Program-made: the position numbers and the translations under genes | Source of the DNA: Hesseltinella vesiculosa | Lineage: Eukaryota > Mucoromycota > Mucoromycetes > Mucorales > Cunninghamellaceae | Direction: 5' to 3' | Assembly: GCA_002104935.1 (NCBI GenBank) | Contig: MCGT01000003.1 | Span: 558,001-622,000 of the forward strand | DNA: 64,000 nt | Shown: positions 1 to 12,465 of the stretch, piece after piece | Numbering within the stretch: position 1 is the stretch's first letter | How the letters are laid out: the number at the start of each line of letters is the position of its first letter | Notes under the pieces: model-generated | Told to the model about the DNA's origin: nothing | The model's database searches: none | What the model saw: only the letters and a program-made list of their open reading frames with translations

Positions 1-50
1 CATAGTGAAATATAAAATACACTCATTGACCCATGCATTTTGCTTGGTAG

Positions 51-2612
51 TTACGCAAAAATAGCCAATCTGGAACCCCAATATGGTCTATAGTAAGTCG
101 GTCTTTATTTTTTTTCGTGCATGATCTGATTTCATATTGTTTCAGCACTGCATTTGTTGGTTTGATTGTTTACTGCCTATTTGCCACATCCAAAGATATT
201 TCCATTGGTCCCACAGGTAAGTGTTCACCCCTGAAAAAAAAAATGGAAAGCCTCAACGGTTTTTTATTAATAGCGGTCATGTCATTACTGCTGGGCCAGG
301 CCATCACACACGTTCAGGCGACTTATCCTCAAATCACTGGGCAAGAAATCGCCGTGACGCTGTCTTTTCTAACTGGCTGCATTGCTATGGCCATCGGTCT
401 TATCCGATTTGGCATTCTCGTGGATTTCATTCCTGGTCCAGTCATTGCTGGGTTTATGACAGGCTCTGCCATCACCATCTCCATTAGCCAGGTACGAAAA
501 ATAAATCACGGGACCATGCAAAGACTGTAATTTTGTCTTTTTTTTTTTTTCCTAGTGGCCCAAGCTGTTTGGCATCCGATCTGTCGCAACCAGTGATCCT
601 ACGTACTTGGTCCTCGGCCATTTTTTCCAGGCGCTGCCAGAAACCAAAGTCGATGTCGCCTTTGGTCTTGGTGCGCTTGTGTGGCTGTACGGCATCCGCT
701 TCCTTTGCAACTGGCTAACGAAAAAATACCCTCAACACCGGAACCTTCTGTTCTACATCAGCATCAGTCGCAATGGTGTGGCTGTCATTGTCGGCACCTT
801 GATCGCCTACTTACTCAACATTGGCCGAGACACATCGCCTATCTACATCCTCAAAACCGTGCCGTCAGGCTTCCAAGCAATGGGCGTACCAGATATCAGC
901 CTCGACACCGTCCGCGCCGTTGCCCCAGCTCTACCCTCAGCCGTCCTCATCCTCATCTTGGAGCACGTTGCCATTGCTAAATCTTTTGGCCGCATCAATG
1001 ATTACTCCATCAATCCAAATCAAGAAATTGTCGCCATCGGCTTCACAAACATTTGGTCCTCATTCTTTGGGTATGAAACTCTATAAAAAACCCCCCGCAG
1101 CTAACGTCCTTCTATTCCCTTTTAAAGCGCTTATCCCTCCACTGGCTCCTTCTCACGAACAGGTGTGTAAAAGAAAAAACACTTTTTTTTAAAAAAAAAA
1201 AACTCACCACTCATCGCCCTCTCCCGCTTGTCGATAGCCATTAAAGCCAGATCCGGTGTAAAAACACCTATTGCTGGTGTGTTCTCGGCCATTGTGGTGC
1301 TTCTGTCCTTGTATGTTTTAACCCCGGCATTCTACTACATCCCGGATGCATTGCTGGCAGCCGTCGTCATCCACGCTGTGACCGATTTGGTGGCCGGCTG
1401 GTCTTATCTCAAGCGCGTGGTCAGCGTCAGCCTGCTGGAATTTCTGGTGTTTGCGGTCGCCGTCCTGGTGACATTTTTCACGGCATTGGAATATGGCACG
1501 TATGCGTCGGTTGGCTTGGCCATCTTTGTCTTGCTTGTCAAGCTCGCGCGGCCTAAACTGTACACCATCGGCCGCATCCCCCTGACGAAGGATTGGCTCA
1601 ACCCCGTCCAGCAAGGTTTCCACGATCACAAACCCGCCGCTTTGCTCCAAGACCAACCTCAGCACCTTTATATTCCTCAGAACGATCCAATCCTCGGTTA
1701 CCTTGCTCAGCCGTTGCCCGATGGTGTGCTCATGTTCCGCATCGATGGCGCCTGGATCTACCCCAACGCAAGCTACATTGCTGATTTTGTCATTTCCCAT
1801 AGCAAGAAATTCACTCGCCGCGCCCAAAGCGTCATCAGCAATGGTGACAGGTAAACCCAACCTATATAAAAAAAAAAAAAATCAATGCTGACGTTTTCCA
1901 ACGTAGACAATGGAACGAAGAATTTAACGTGCTTCGGGACGCTGCGCGCGCGCAGCTACCAATGCTGCACGCGCTGATCTTTGATTTTGGCCGGGTGAGC
2001 CGCCTGGATTCCAGTGGCCTGCAGGCACTGGGCGACATTCAAAACTCGCTCCGTCGGTACAGTGGCCATCGCATCGACTTTCACTTTGTGAACATTCCGG
2101 ACCCATTGACCCGCATGACGCTTTTGATCGGTGGCTATGGAACCCAAGGCGACGATGAAAGCACCGTCTGCGATATCCCCACCGACGCAAGCACCGGCGC
2201 ACATCTGCATCCTCAAAAAACGGCATCCACCTCTCGCCACCCTGGCGGTGGCCATTTTGCCAGTGACCAAGGTTTTGATCATGGCATCCATAGCACACAC
2301 TCTGGCCAAACCCGGGTATCATTTGAGGCTGAGAAGAATGCCATCCAACTGGATCAATACCATTACCAACAACAACAACAACAACAACATCCCCGCCTCA
2401 GCAACCAGTCCTCGTATTATTCCCACGATCCATTGAACCCAGTCACCGATTTTGCTCGACGGGTCTCCATCGAATCGCTCTCGTCTTCGGCCATTCCCAT
2501 GCCCAGAGACCTTTACCCTTATTTCCATTGGAGCCCTGATCTTGCTGTCCAAGCCGTCGTGACGACCATGGAGAAAAACCAGCAACTCTATGACTTTTCG
2601 CATGCCATTTAA
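51..2612 (+). CDS. SulP-family sulfate permease (5' partial)
   Basis: Proton-coupled sulfate uptake at the plasma membrane (SLC26/SulP family, yeast Sul1/Sul2). Exons are placed at 51-92, 146-216, 274-491, 556-1070, 1128-1162, 1238-1850 and 1907-2612, which keep one frame. The first visible exon encodes the SulP signature (YAKIANLEPQYGLY), so the N terminus and first membrane helices lie left of the window. Then come DISIGPT, several hydrophobic helices, and GAYPSTGSFSRTAI, all typical of the transmembrane core. The last two exons carry a STAS domain (from VLMFRIDGAWIYPNA through IFDFGRVSRLDSSGLQ). The C-terminal tail is hydrophilic, with a short glutamine run near 2370-2390. The gene converges on the WASP gene, about 200 bp away. 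Family assignment is firm; sulfate over another anion is inferred. Confidence 0.9.
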
Positions 2613-2809
2613 TCTTTCATTCTCATTTTCATTTATGCCCTCTCTTGTAATAAAACTCATGCCCATGTTGTACCCTGCTATACACCTCTTGCATCGTCAA
2701 TAAGAGACTATATTTTGGAAGTACAAGTACAAAAGAAGAAGAACAATAAAAAAAGAAGGATAAAATACAGAGATGGCGCCACAACAGTGTGCATGTGAGA
2801 TCGAGGCTA

Positions 2810-4926
2810 TCATTCCCATTCGCTTCCGTCGCTATCGTCTTCTTCCTCTTCGTCGGCGAGGATGGATTTCTTGCGGTTTTGCAGAGCACTGAAGAGACTG
2901 GCGGTGAGGTCGTCGCCACCGGCAGGCGAGGCTGAGGCTGACGAGGTGCCAGCGGAGCCACCAGGCTGGGCGTTGCTCCGGTCCCGTTGGGAATCCTTGG
3001 GCACCTTTTTCAATGCACCAATGCCACCGGCTTGACGAATAGAATCCAATAAAGCGCCACGTCCGCCAGAGGCTGCGGAAGGCGACGCCGCTGAGCCATT
3101 TGTTGCTGGAGGAGGAGGAGGCTGTGGGACACCGCTGCCTGGAGGAGGAGGAGGAGGAGGAATGCCGCCGGTTGTTGGAGGAAGAGGAGGTGGGGGCGGG
3201 ATAGCGCCGTCTGCTAGTGGAGGAGGAACAGCTGATGAAGGAGGTCGTGGTCTTGGAGCACTTGGGACAGGAGGTGGTCCGCGGCCTTCTCGAGATGGCA
3301 TGGGAGGAGGGGGTGGTGCAGGACCCCTTCGATCACGACCAGGCAAGGGAGGGGGCATGGGCGGTGAAGGCCGGATGGAAGACGCAGCCGAGGTATACTC
3401 TTCGTCATCAGGCTCATCGTAAGCATCTTCAAAGGAAGGCACAATGGGCACAGGAGGTACTTGAGGAGGAGGAGGGGCGGGCACAGAGCGTGCGGGAGGA
3501 AGCCCAGGAGGGGCTGCCGTGATGCCGTGGGAAGCTCGGTAAGGGTTGTTTGATTTCACAGGAGAAGCGACAGCGGGGGTTTCATAGGCCCGGTCATCCT
3601 CATCGCTTTCGTCGTAGGTTTCTGTAGCGGGCGAAAAGACAGGAGGTGGAGGTACATGTCGCTGAGGCACTGGGGCGGCCATGGGAGGACTTGGCGTGGC
3701 CCGGGGACTGGGTGCAGGAGGAACGGATGGCCTTGGCAGAGGAGCACGGGCAGCTGGTGGAGGCGGTGCTGCTCTTCGAGAGGGAGGTGGCGGTGGAGGT
3801 GGGCGTCGACCTTAAAAAAAATAAAAGTCCATAAGAACGATATATATATATATATATATTTGTTGCTGCTCATTTACCTCCTACGGCAGGAGGTGGTCGT
3901 GGAGCTTGGCTACGTCGAGTGGGAGGAGGAGGAGGCACACGAGAGGCTGGTCGTTTTGGTACAGGAGGGCCACCACGTTGATTGACAAAGTCTTTGATAA
4001 AGTCTTGATTTTGGCTGATTTCTTCGGCCGAGATGCCCAACGACTGCAGTTGATCGAAGATAGCATTCCATTCTGAGCCTGTTTTTTCTACGCTAAAGCC
4101 TTTGCCTGGTGTGTAGCCAATGTGACCAACGTGTCTGTTAAAAGAATGAGCAATCTATATCAAGAACATTATGGCAGAGATGGTTACCTGAATTCCGAAG
4201 GCAATCCGATTTGAGACTTGTCGAGTTTACCACGGTTTGGTTTCTTGCCACTTGTTTCTATTTCAAAGGTGAGCACTTTTTAAAAGGAAACAAGCAGCGT
4301 GTCACGTTACCTTTTTTCTTCTTCTTTTTCACAGGAGCTTCGGTTTCCCTTGTTTTGACTTTGTTGTAAAAGACAGCTGCATCCTGTTCATTGCAAAACG
4401 ACAGCCCGGCCATGAATTCCTGGCGAAAAGTAAAAAGGAAGAATGAGCAGGGACTAGGCTTCAACGATGCTCACTTACATCCGAAGCAAAGGTGAAAAAG
4501 TAAGGTGTCTTTTGGTCGAGTTGGAAATCATCGTATATTTCTTGTTCCCAAATGACACCGGTGTGATTCTAATAAACAGAGGTGAGTCGCCAAGACTTTT
4601 TTTTTAATTTAATTATCAACTTCTTTACAATCAAGTCAATGATACGCATGTAAAGCGAATGCTTCTTCTTGTCCTTGAGAAAAGCAATAGCTCCCCAGAC
4701 ATTGGCATAGGCCCATTTGTTTGGATTCGGGTAGGCGACATAGAGACGAGCAACAGTTGCTGCGTATATTTTCTACGAGATGACGCAGAAAAGAAACGAC
4801 GTGAGGGACGAGCAAGGCGAAATGATTTCTGTTGAAAGAAAAATAGATGAGAGGACTTACAGCGGTTGGTAAAGCTCTTCTGACTTTATTCTTATCCTCA
4901 GCAGTAGTCAATGCTACGGAAGGCAT
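2810..4926 (-). CDS. WASP (Wiskott-Aldrich syndrome protein) homologue with CRIB box
   Basis: Activates the Arp2/3 complex to nucleate branched actin, for example at endocytic sites. Minus-strand exons: 4926-4861, 4772-4629, 4568-4479, 4419-4311, 4257-4188, 4134-3878, 3810-2810 (578 aa). Domain order is WH1/EVH1 (about residues 1-120, with KIYAATVARLYVAY), a CRIB/GTPase-binding box (IGLPSEFRHVGHIGY, near residue 155), a long proline-rich region, one WH2 motif (GRGALLDSIRQAGGIGALKK, near 500), and an acidic tail ending in EWE. The CRIB matches I-x-x-P-x(4)-H-x2-H-x-G, as in animal WASP; budding-yeast Las17 lacks a canonical one. Regulation by Cdc42/Rac is therefore likely. It is divergent from the Doa1 gene and shares a 222-bp spacer with it. 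Confidence 0.93.
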
Positions 4927-5148
4927 GGCGAATAAATCGTGCTAAGCAACGCAAAAAAAAAAAAAAAAAAAAAAGGGAGAGGAGAAGAAAAGGAAATCAA
5001 CTGAGCAAGGTTCATTCAGGCTGCCTTTCCAACTCCGACTTATTTTTCTTGGTTCAAGCTTGCACCGCGCGTCGCCTTGTTTCTTTTTCTTTCCGTCCTT
5101 TTGTGCCTCATACAACTCTGCCTTTTTTTTTTTTTTTTTTTTTTTTCA
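4927..5148. promoter_or_regulatory. Shared divergent promoter, WASP / Doa1
   Basis: This 222-bp spacer lies between the two divergent start codons. It holds a run of about 22 A near 4951-4974 and a run of over 20 T just before the Doa1 start (about 5123-5146). Rigid poly(dA:dT) tracts commonly exclude nucleosomes in fungal promoters. No TATA box is obvious. Confidence 0.5.
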
Positions 5149-8100
5149 ATGGCTGATTACTATAAACTTGAAGCGACGTTGGAAGGTCACGAGCAAGATG
5201 TAATGCATCACTCTTTAAACGATGGTGACTTTTTAATGGTTCTCATAATTTTAGGTTCGAGCCGTGGCCGTCCTCTCCAATGATATTATCTTGTCAGCAG
5301 CTAGAGATAAAACTGTTCGCTCATGGCAACGCACTGGTCCTAACCGGTTCTCTCCTCATAATGTCTTTTATGGTTTTGAACAATCAGTCAATGCTCTTGC
5401 GACCATCCCTCCTGCAGATGGTCACCCACATGGTAAAATAAAAAATAATAAAAAAATGAGGTGACGAAAGCCTCTGACGCCAATCCATCTGCTCACCTTG
5501 TTCATTCTCGATCAGGCTTGTTTGCTTCTGGTGGCTTCGACAAACTGATCCATATCTATGAGCCTTTCACACCAAGCGCTCCAGTGTACAGCTTGGTGGG
5601 CCATACAGAAAATGTCTGCACTCTAGCCGTGTCTCCCAATGGGGACATTGTCTCTGGGTCTTGGGACAAGTAAGTGATTTTTTTTTCTTTTGTTGTTGTT
5701 GGCTTGAAACAAGCTCTCATCGCCTCCTTGTTTATTTTTTTTCTTTTGACTTTGTTGTTGTTGTCGTTGTTTCACTAGTACGGCCATAGTCTGGAAAAAC
5801 TATCAGCAGGCGTATTCGTTGACGGGTCACACGCAAACGGTTTGGGCTGTGTTGCCCTTGGAAGATGACCTTATTTTGACAGGGTCTGCTGATAAGTCCA
5901 TCCGTTTGTGGAAAGATGGGAAACAAATCAAAACCTTCAATGGACACACAGACGTGGTTCGAGATTTGGCCATTCTCCCTGGTGTCGGCTTTGTGTCATG
6001 TGCAAATGATGCGTAAGTAAAGAAAAAAAAAAGTGTATAGTATATATGGTAACAACCGAAGATGCTTCCATTCTGATTGGTATGTTTTTATAGAACCGTG
6101 CGTATTTGGTCAATGGAGGGTGAATGTTTACAGGTACTCTATGGCCACACGTCCTATGTTTACTCTGTTGCCGTCCTGTCCACAGGTGAAATTGTGTCCT
6201 CAGGTGAAGACCGTACGGTTCGTATTTGGCAAGGTAAGAAAACAAATCACTGCATGTTGTTTGAAAATAGAAAATGATCACGCTCACACATGCTTTACTA
6301 CATGTACGACTTCCGATAGATAACGAGTGTATCCAAACACTGCAGCAACCTTGCGTGTCTGCTTGGACTGTCGCTGCATTGAACAATGACGATATCGTGG
6401 TGGGTGGAAGTGATGCCCTTGTCCGAGTCTATACACGCTCGCCCGAACGTTTTGCTGATCCTGAAGACATCAAGCTCTTGGACGATTTACTTGCCAATCA
6501 AGCTATCCCTTCGTAAGTCAGAAGTGGATGTCCTCTGCAAAATTCCACTCACGTGCTTCAATTCATTCAGAGCTCAAGTGAGCGGGATCGACATGAGCAG
6601 TTTGCCTGGACCCGAGGCTCTCGAAAAACCAGGAACAAAAGAAAGTCAGAACATCATGGTGAATATCAACGGCGTGGTTGAAGCCTATCAGTGGGACTCC
6701 GCCTCGAGCACTTGGATCAAGCACGGAACCGTGGTCGGTGGCATTGGCTCGGGTCAAAAGCAAATGTATCAAGGACGTGAATATGATTTTGTCTTTGATG
6801 TGGACATTGGCGCAGGTCCTGAAGGCAGTTTGAAATTACCCTACAACCTCAACCGTAGGTTACGAATTTTTTTATATGTCGCTCATTCAACTGACCCCGA
6901 CGTTCCACCATAGAAAATTCATATGAAGCTGCTCAGAAGTTCTTGTTGGATAATGAATTGTCGCCCATGTACGTGGACCAGATTGTGGATTTCATCACCA
7001 AGAACACCCAGGGCCAATCCCTTGGTGAAACCACCAGCCAATACCAAGACCCGTTTACTGGCAGCAGTCGCTACACCCCTTCCGGCGCAACCTCGTCCCC
7101 GGGCTTTTCAAGTGGCTACATGGACCCTTTCACAGGTAAACGACTCTCTCTTTGCCTCCCTCCATAAATGACCATTTCTTGATTTTTTTTATTTATTTAT
7201 TTATCAAGGTGCTGGCGGGTATCATGGTGGAGCTACCCCAGCTGCGCCTGCCAAGCCTGCACCCCAATCAACTCACACCAAGAAAGTCCTCCCATTGGTA
7301 AGTTTCAGCATACCAGGCTAGGATAAACGTAATTCCATCCCACCCTCTGACCTTTTTCTTGGCCCCTTATCAGGTCAGCTACTTGTCATTGAGACAAACC
7401 AATCTGGAAGCACTGGCTGGCAAGCTCAAGGCATTGAATGATGAGCAGCTGCCAGACATCCAGTTCACTCCCGAAGAGTGGACCATGATGCAACGATTGG
7501 TGGATTATCTTCAAGAACCAAGCACCGGATCCCTTCCTGAGGATGGACTGCTGCTGTTGGTCAAGGCGTGCCAGACCTGGGCCGCGGCCACACGTTTCCC
7601 CTTGCTGGATCTACTCCGACTCGTTGCGCTTTATGCCACGGAAGCGTTTTTGTCAGCCATCCCCAATAGCAAAGTAGTTGACTTTGTTGCCATCAGCAGT
7701 GGGATTCTTGACGCTGCTATTCATACCCAAGTGGACAAGACAATGGAAACCAACAGCATGCTGGGCTATCGAGCCCTGGCCAACCTGTTCAACCACGATG
7801 CTGGCCGAAAAGCCATTGCAACCCAGCTACCTCAGCTCTTGTCAGCCCTGCAAACTGATGTCGTGCTCAAGTACAAGGGCAAAGCTACCAAACTGGCCAT
7901 TAGTACCCTGTCCTTAAAGTAAGCGCCTCCTATCTCCTTTCTTTCTATTTTATCCGATCGCTCCTCATGCTCACTGACCATCACTTTTTCGCACCTCCTT
8001 TTTTTTGTTCATGTGAATGACTAGTCTGGCTGTGTACTTGACAACCGAAAACCGAGATGAAGATAGTGAAATCAGCTTGACGGGATCGATATTGGAACTG

Positions 8101-8474
8101 ATCAAACAAGAACAAGATGAGGAAAACCAATACCGCCTGCTGTCTGCTTTGGGCACATTGGTAAACTAAAAAAAAAAAAAAAAAAGGAAAGCCATGTCGA
8201 TCACTGTGGCTGATGCACTTTTTTTCAATTTCCAGCTGACCTATTCCAGCCCAAGCATCCATCTGGCGAACATGCTGGAAGTCAAGATGCAATTGAACCG
8301 ACTGCAGGAACAAACCGCTGATCGTGAGCGCATGCAAATCATCATATGTAAGTGCGAATGGAAAAAGAAAAAACATCGAGGCATTTCTCCCTCTATGGCG
8401 TTACTCCTTTTCTCGGATCATTTACGCTTTATTTTGCATTGTTCTTACCAGACGAACTGAATTCCCTCTTGTAA
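5149..8474 (+). CDS. DOA1: Doa1/Ufd3 (PLAA): WD40-PFU-PUL ubiquitin-binding Cdc48 cofactor
   Basis: Doa1 binds ubiquitin and Cdc48/p97 and acts in ubiquitin recycling, ER- and mitochondria-associated degradation and membrane-protein sorting. Thirteen exons: 5149-5199, 5255-5432, 5516-5669, 5779-6012, 6094-6233, 6320-6512, 6571-6854, 6914-7135, 7209-7297, 7374-7918, 8025-8160, 8236-8347, 8452-8474 (786 aa). Residues 1-300 form a WD40 propeller with repeated GHT...V...W blades. A PFU domain follows at about 320-430 (VNINGVVEAYQW, YDFVFDVDIGAG). The C-terminal armadillo-like PUL domain spans about 515-786. The last exon supplies only the final eight residues and the stop. Every splice joins in frame with GT-AG borders. 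All three diagnostic domains are present in the family order. Confidence 0.95.
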
Positions 8475-10085
8475 ACCACGCCCAGCTCAAAGCTTCGTTA
8501 TTTCATTCTGGTGGTCGGCCTGCTCTCGCCGTTGAAGTTGTTTTTTGTTCTTTTTTTTTTTTTTTTTCCTTTTTTCTCCTTGCACCCTTAATCTCAAAGT
8601 AAACATTGAACACATTATCCAGCCTACATTATCCAGTCTTCTCATATGTAGAGGATGCATTGAGTGTTTAAAATGACATTGGATGGTCTGTGGAAAAAAT
8701 CACCCCTCTTTTTTTTTCGAGGTCTGTGATCGAGGCGATCACACAATTCCAGGTCCGCAGGCTTGCTTGCCTTTCCTATTTCGTCATGGCCGTTGGCTGA
8801 TGGTGTGAGGGAGATCAGCAACATTGCCGAGAAAACTCCCTGCCGCCGTCGAATAGCCACTCTCTTGAACCTTTTCAAGTGAACAATCCCATACGCTATA
8901 TTTTGAACGGCATCTCCGTGATGGCAAAGGAACGCCATGATCCTGTTTTTTTTTCTGCTCCAGGATCCATCGCATCTCAATCTCATCTTGGCTCCAAGGG
9001 GCCACAGCATGACTTGATTCCCTGGCCATTTTTTTTCCCGCAAATGTGAGCTCTCCTTTTTATTTCAACCGAAGACTGGTGCGTGGGTGCTTGGGTGCTA
9101 AAATAAAATCGGGATTATGCAAAATGGATGGGAAGCCTAGCACATGTGCAGATTTGGGAATCTCCTTGTTTTTACACATTGTTTCCCTTTTTCAACGCGT
9201 CAATCTCCTAACCTCTTCCACTTTTACACTGGAGTCTCTGTAATATTAAAAAGCATCGATGCACCCCGAAAAAAAACTTTAAATCTGAGCTTTTTTTTCC
9301 GCCTAGTATTTTCTTTGTCATTGGTATTCACGCCCCCCTTTTTTTTGGCTGATGATGCAAAAAAAGTAAGCTCATGACTTGGTTTATTGTTCGGATAGCC
9401 GAGAGCTTAAATTTCATTTCATCCTATTGTCGAAACCCCTGCTATTGAGTTAAAAAGGTTTGGTCAGAGCCTTGTGAAATTAGGAGCTGAGCTGCTTCCT
9501 GCCATTGGCAGAGTGCATGGTTACTATGGAGACGTAATGAAGCTCCACCTGTCCCGTGTCGGGTGACTTTAATCAAAGACATCTCATTGTCTTTGCACGA
9601 AATAGACTATCCCTGCTTTTGAGGGTATTTTATTTCCTTGGGTGATTGAGTTGGCCATCTCCTTTCGACTGTCCCCGTAAAACTGGATGAGAAGGGAAAA
9701 AAAACGGATCTCCCTGCACCAATGTGGAAGTTTGGCGTGGCCATTGCTACCAGGAGCTTATTCGACAGTCCCTTGGAGAAAGTGTTTTACCAAACCTATC
9801 TCAAGCTTCCTTGATGGAAACGGTTGTAGACAGGAACAGCTGGAAACGCAATCGATGCGTGAGTGCTGGGTTTAAACATCGCCTTTGAGCAATGCCGCTT
9901 TCCCCTTCCTGGGCAAAAGAGGAGACGAGGCCTTGGAACTTCTCCGTTCCCCTCATATCCCTTCCCCTCTCTCACTCCTGCCATAATCGTGCGCATACTT
10001 AAAAGCTGATCAGTTTCTTTTTTATTCTCGTCTTGATCTTGGACTTCTTAAATATTTTCACTTCCTTTTTCATTCACACGATACC
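8475..10085. other. Intergenic spacer, no gene seen
   Basis: The 1.6 kb between Doa1 and the Galpha gene has several open stretches on both strands, but none shows a family motif, splice pattern or codon bias I can support. The right part presumably holds the Galpha promoter and 5' leader. Pyrimidine-rich sequence precedes the start codon at 10,086. Confidence 0.55.
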
Positions 10086-11267
10086 ATGGGCTGCTGTCAA
10101 TCTGCTGAAGTCATTGAAGAAAAGCAACGCAACAATGCCATTGAACATCAAATAAAAAAGGACCGAGTCAACATGAAGCGTGAAGTCAAGTTGCTGCTGC
10201 TTGGTAAGAAAAAGGGATATACCGTCAAGCTGTAGACTCAGCTTTTTTTTTTCTTAATAGGCGCTGGCGAATCAGGGAAATCAACGATCTTGAAGCAAAT
10301 GAAATTGATCCATGATGGAGGCTACACCCCTGATGAACGTGAAAGCTTCAAAGAAGTCATCTTCTCCAATACCATCCAATCCATGAAAGTAACACTGGAT
10401 GCCATGGAGAAACTCCATCTCGGCTTTGCGGCGCCTGAAAATGAATTCAACGCCAAATTGATAAAAACATATCCTTACCAAGTGGATGAGCTACCCTATG
10501 ACTCTGTCCAAGCTATTTCATGCTTATGGGATGACGACAATGTCAAGAAATGCGTCGCTCGCTCTAATGAATACCAGCTCAACGACTCAGCTGTCTAGTA
10601 AGGGATAAGACAAAAATAGGAAAAATCTCAGCATGGCTGACTTTTCCTTCCCTCCTCTTTCAGCTATTTTGACGCTATCCAGCGCATTGGCCATCCTCAG
10701 TACCTACCCAACGACCAAGATGTCCTGCGATCTCGTGTCAAAACGACAGGCATCACCGAGACTGTGTTTGAAATTGGCGACCGCACATACCGGATGTTTG
10801 ACGTGGGTGGCCAGCGGTCCGAGCGAAAGAAATGGATTCACTGCTTTGAAAACGTCACAGCCATTGTGTTTCTGGTTGCCATTTCCGAATATGATCAACA
10901 GTTGGCCGAGGATTCGAAAATCAATCGCCTGCAGGAAGCTCTGACGTTGTTTGACTCCATATGCAACTCCAAGTGGTTCGTCAAGACATCCATCATTCTG
11001 TTTCTGAACAAAATCGACCTCTTTGCACAGAAACTGAACAAAAGCCCCCTGGCACATTATTTTTCCGACTACATGGGCGGCGACAGCTACGAAAAGGCAT
11101 GCCAGTTCTTGCTCCAGCGCTTTGTTTGTCTGAACAAACGACCTGAAATCAAACAGGTCTACACCCACTTCACATGTGCCACAGACACCAATCAAATCAA
11201 ATTTGTCATGGCTGCTGTCACTGAGATCATCACGCATGACGCTTTGCGGGACGTCGGCTTGTTGTGA
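10086..11267 (+). CDS. Heterotrimeric G-protein alpha subunit
   Basis: GTP-binding switch coupling seven-helix receptors to cAMP or MAP-kinase signalling at the plasma membrane. Exons 10086-10203, 10261-10597, 10664-11267 (352 aa, normal length). It starts MGCC, giving Gly2 for myristoylation and Cys3/4 for palmitoylation. The G boxes are intact: GAGESGKST (P loop, residues 40-48), the arginine-finger segment RVKTTGITE, DVGGQ with the catalytic Gln in switch II, LNKID, and TCATDT. The C terminus reads LRDVGLL and lacks the cysteine four residues from the end that pertussis toxin modifies in Gi-type subunits. The family is certain; which fungal Galpha class it belongs to is not resolved by eye. 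Confidence 0.96.
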
Positions 11268-11547
11268 TCTCACTCGATCCTCTCTTGATCTTGTATTATT
11301 TTTTTCTTCCCGCTTGGTTGCCCGCATCTTCATTCTTTTTCTTTCTTGTACAGGTTTTTCATCTCCAATTGTTTATCACATAATAAATCTTTCCACTACC
11401 AGTCACCATGATAGCATGAAAAAAAAAAAAAATCGAAGGGGTCAGACTGTCACACGTTTTGGATGCCAGGTCACATGCCCTGTCTTTGAATTCCACTAAA
11501 TCCCCTCTCCGTCTTCATTTTCTTTCCTTTTTGAACTTTTTGATTCC

Positions 11548-12307
11548 ATGACTCAAAAACAAAGCAAAATGCATCTCTACGATGTTGCAGATCACAATGT
11601 CCAACAAGCCATGCAGCTGATAGCCTTTTTACCCGAGGCAGCTTATACCCACCCATCCAAAGTCATGCCATACAGCACCATCGGCAAACACGTTCGGTAC
11701 AAAATAAAAAAAAACCACCTTGGCAGCCTGCTATTTTATGACTCACCTCTATTTCTACGAAACCACATTGCCTAGGCATGCCTATGACCACTTTGTCTTG
11801 TTACTTAAGCAAATTGGAAAACCCCATTGGACGATCGACTATGACGTTCGACAGCGAAATGTAAGCTGGATCTAATGTCAGCCCACGGGGTATTTTCCCT
11901 TGCCTGAAGAATGTCGGCTCATTCTAGTTTTTGGTTAGACCCCTATGGAAGTGAATCGATTAGCAGCTATTGAACAGCTGGAGGAGCTTCAGATGCGACT
12001 GAAAGAAATCCGAGAGATACCGTTGGAAACTCCCGTGACCCTGTCAGCCTCCATCGATGCTCATGATCCGACCAAATATCCCTTCTCATCCACATTTGGA
12101 CGTGAACTCTGGTATTGCGTCATGCATGCCGTAAGATAGAACCATTGCACGTCAGCCGCGCCATCCATGTGCCTTTTTGACGCTTTTTTTTTTTTTTTGT
12201 AGGTGCACCATTTCGCGTCCATCAAAGCCATCTGCATTGAGCAAGGCTTGGATTTGCCCCAAGATTTTGGGCTGGCGCCCTCGACTATCCTATCCCACAG
12301 CGCATAA
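11548..12307 (+). CDS. DinB-like fold protein (putative four-helix metal-binding protein)
   Basis: Exons 11548-11696, 11776-11860, 11939-12130, 12203-12307 (176 aa). The protein has three conserved helix segments seen in bacterial DinB/YfiT-type proteins: an early HAYDHFVLLL helix, YDVRQRN, and a late STFGRELWYCVMHAVHHF stretch, ending with LPQDFGLAPSTI. The histidines (HAYDH, MHAVHH) sit where the family coordinates a divalent metal. Biochemical function in fungi is not established, and I infer none beyond the fold. It converges on the phosphoserine phosphatase gene about 160 bp away. A second start (MHLYD) lies seven codons in. Confidence 0.72.
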
Positions 12308-12465
12308 TGAATTGTTTTTTTAGGTATTTTTGCTGTACAATTCTCTCCTTTCGTAATACTGTATCTATGCTTGTTTTTTTTTTAAATTTTCCTTCACACA
12401 TTGAATATATATAAAAAAAGAACAAAATGGTATGTTGTGTAAGGCTGTGTCGAACAATATGCTGA

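Noticed and set aside
2829..3682. Long plus-strand frames over the proline-rich WASP exon
   Set aside because: They are antisense shadows: Gly-rich frames produced by the proline codons of the WASP gene on the other strand.
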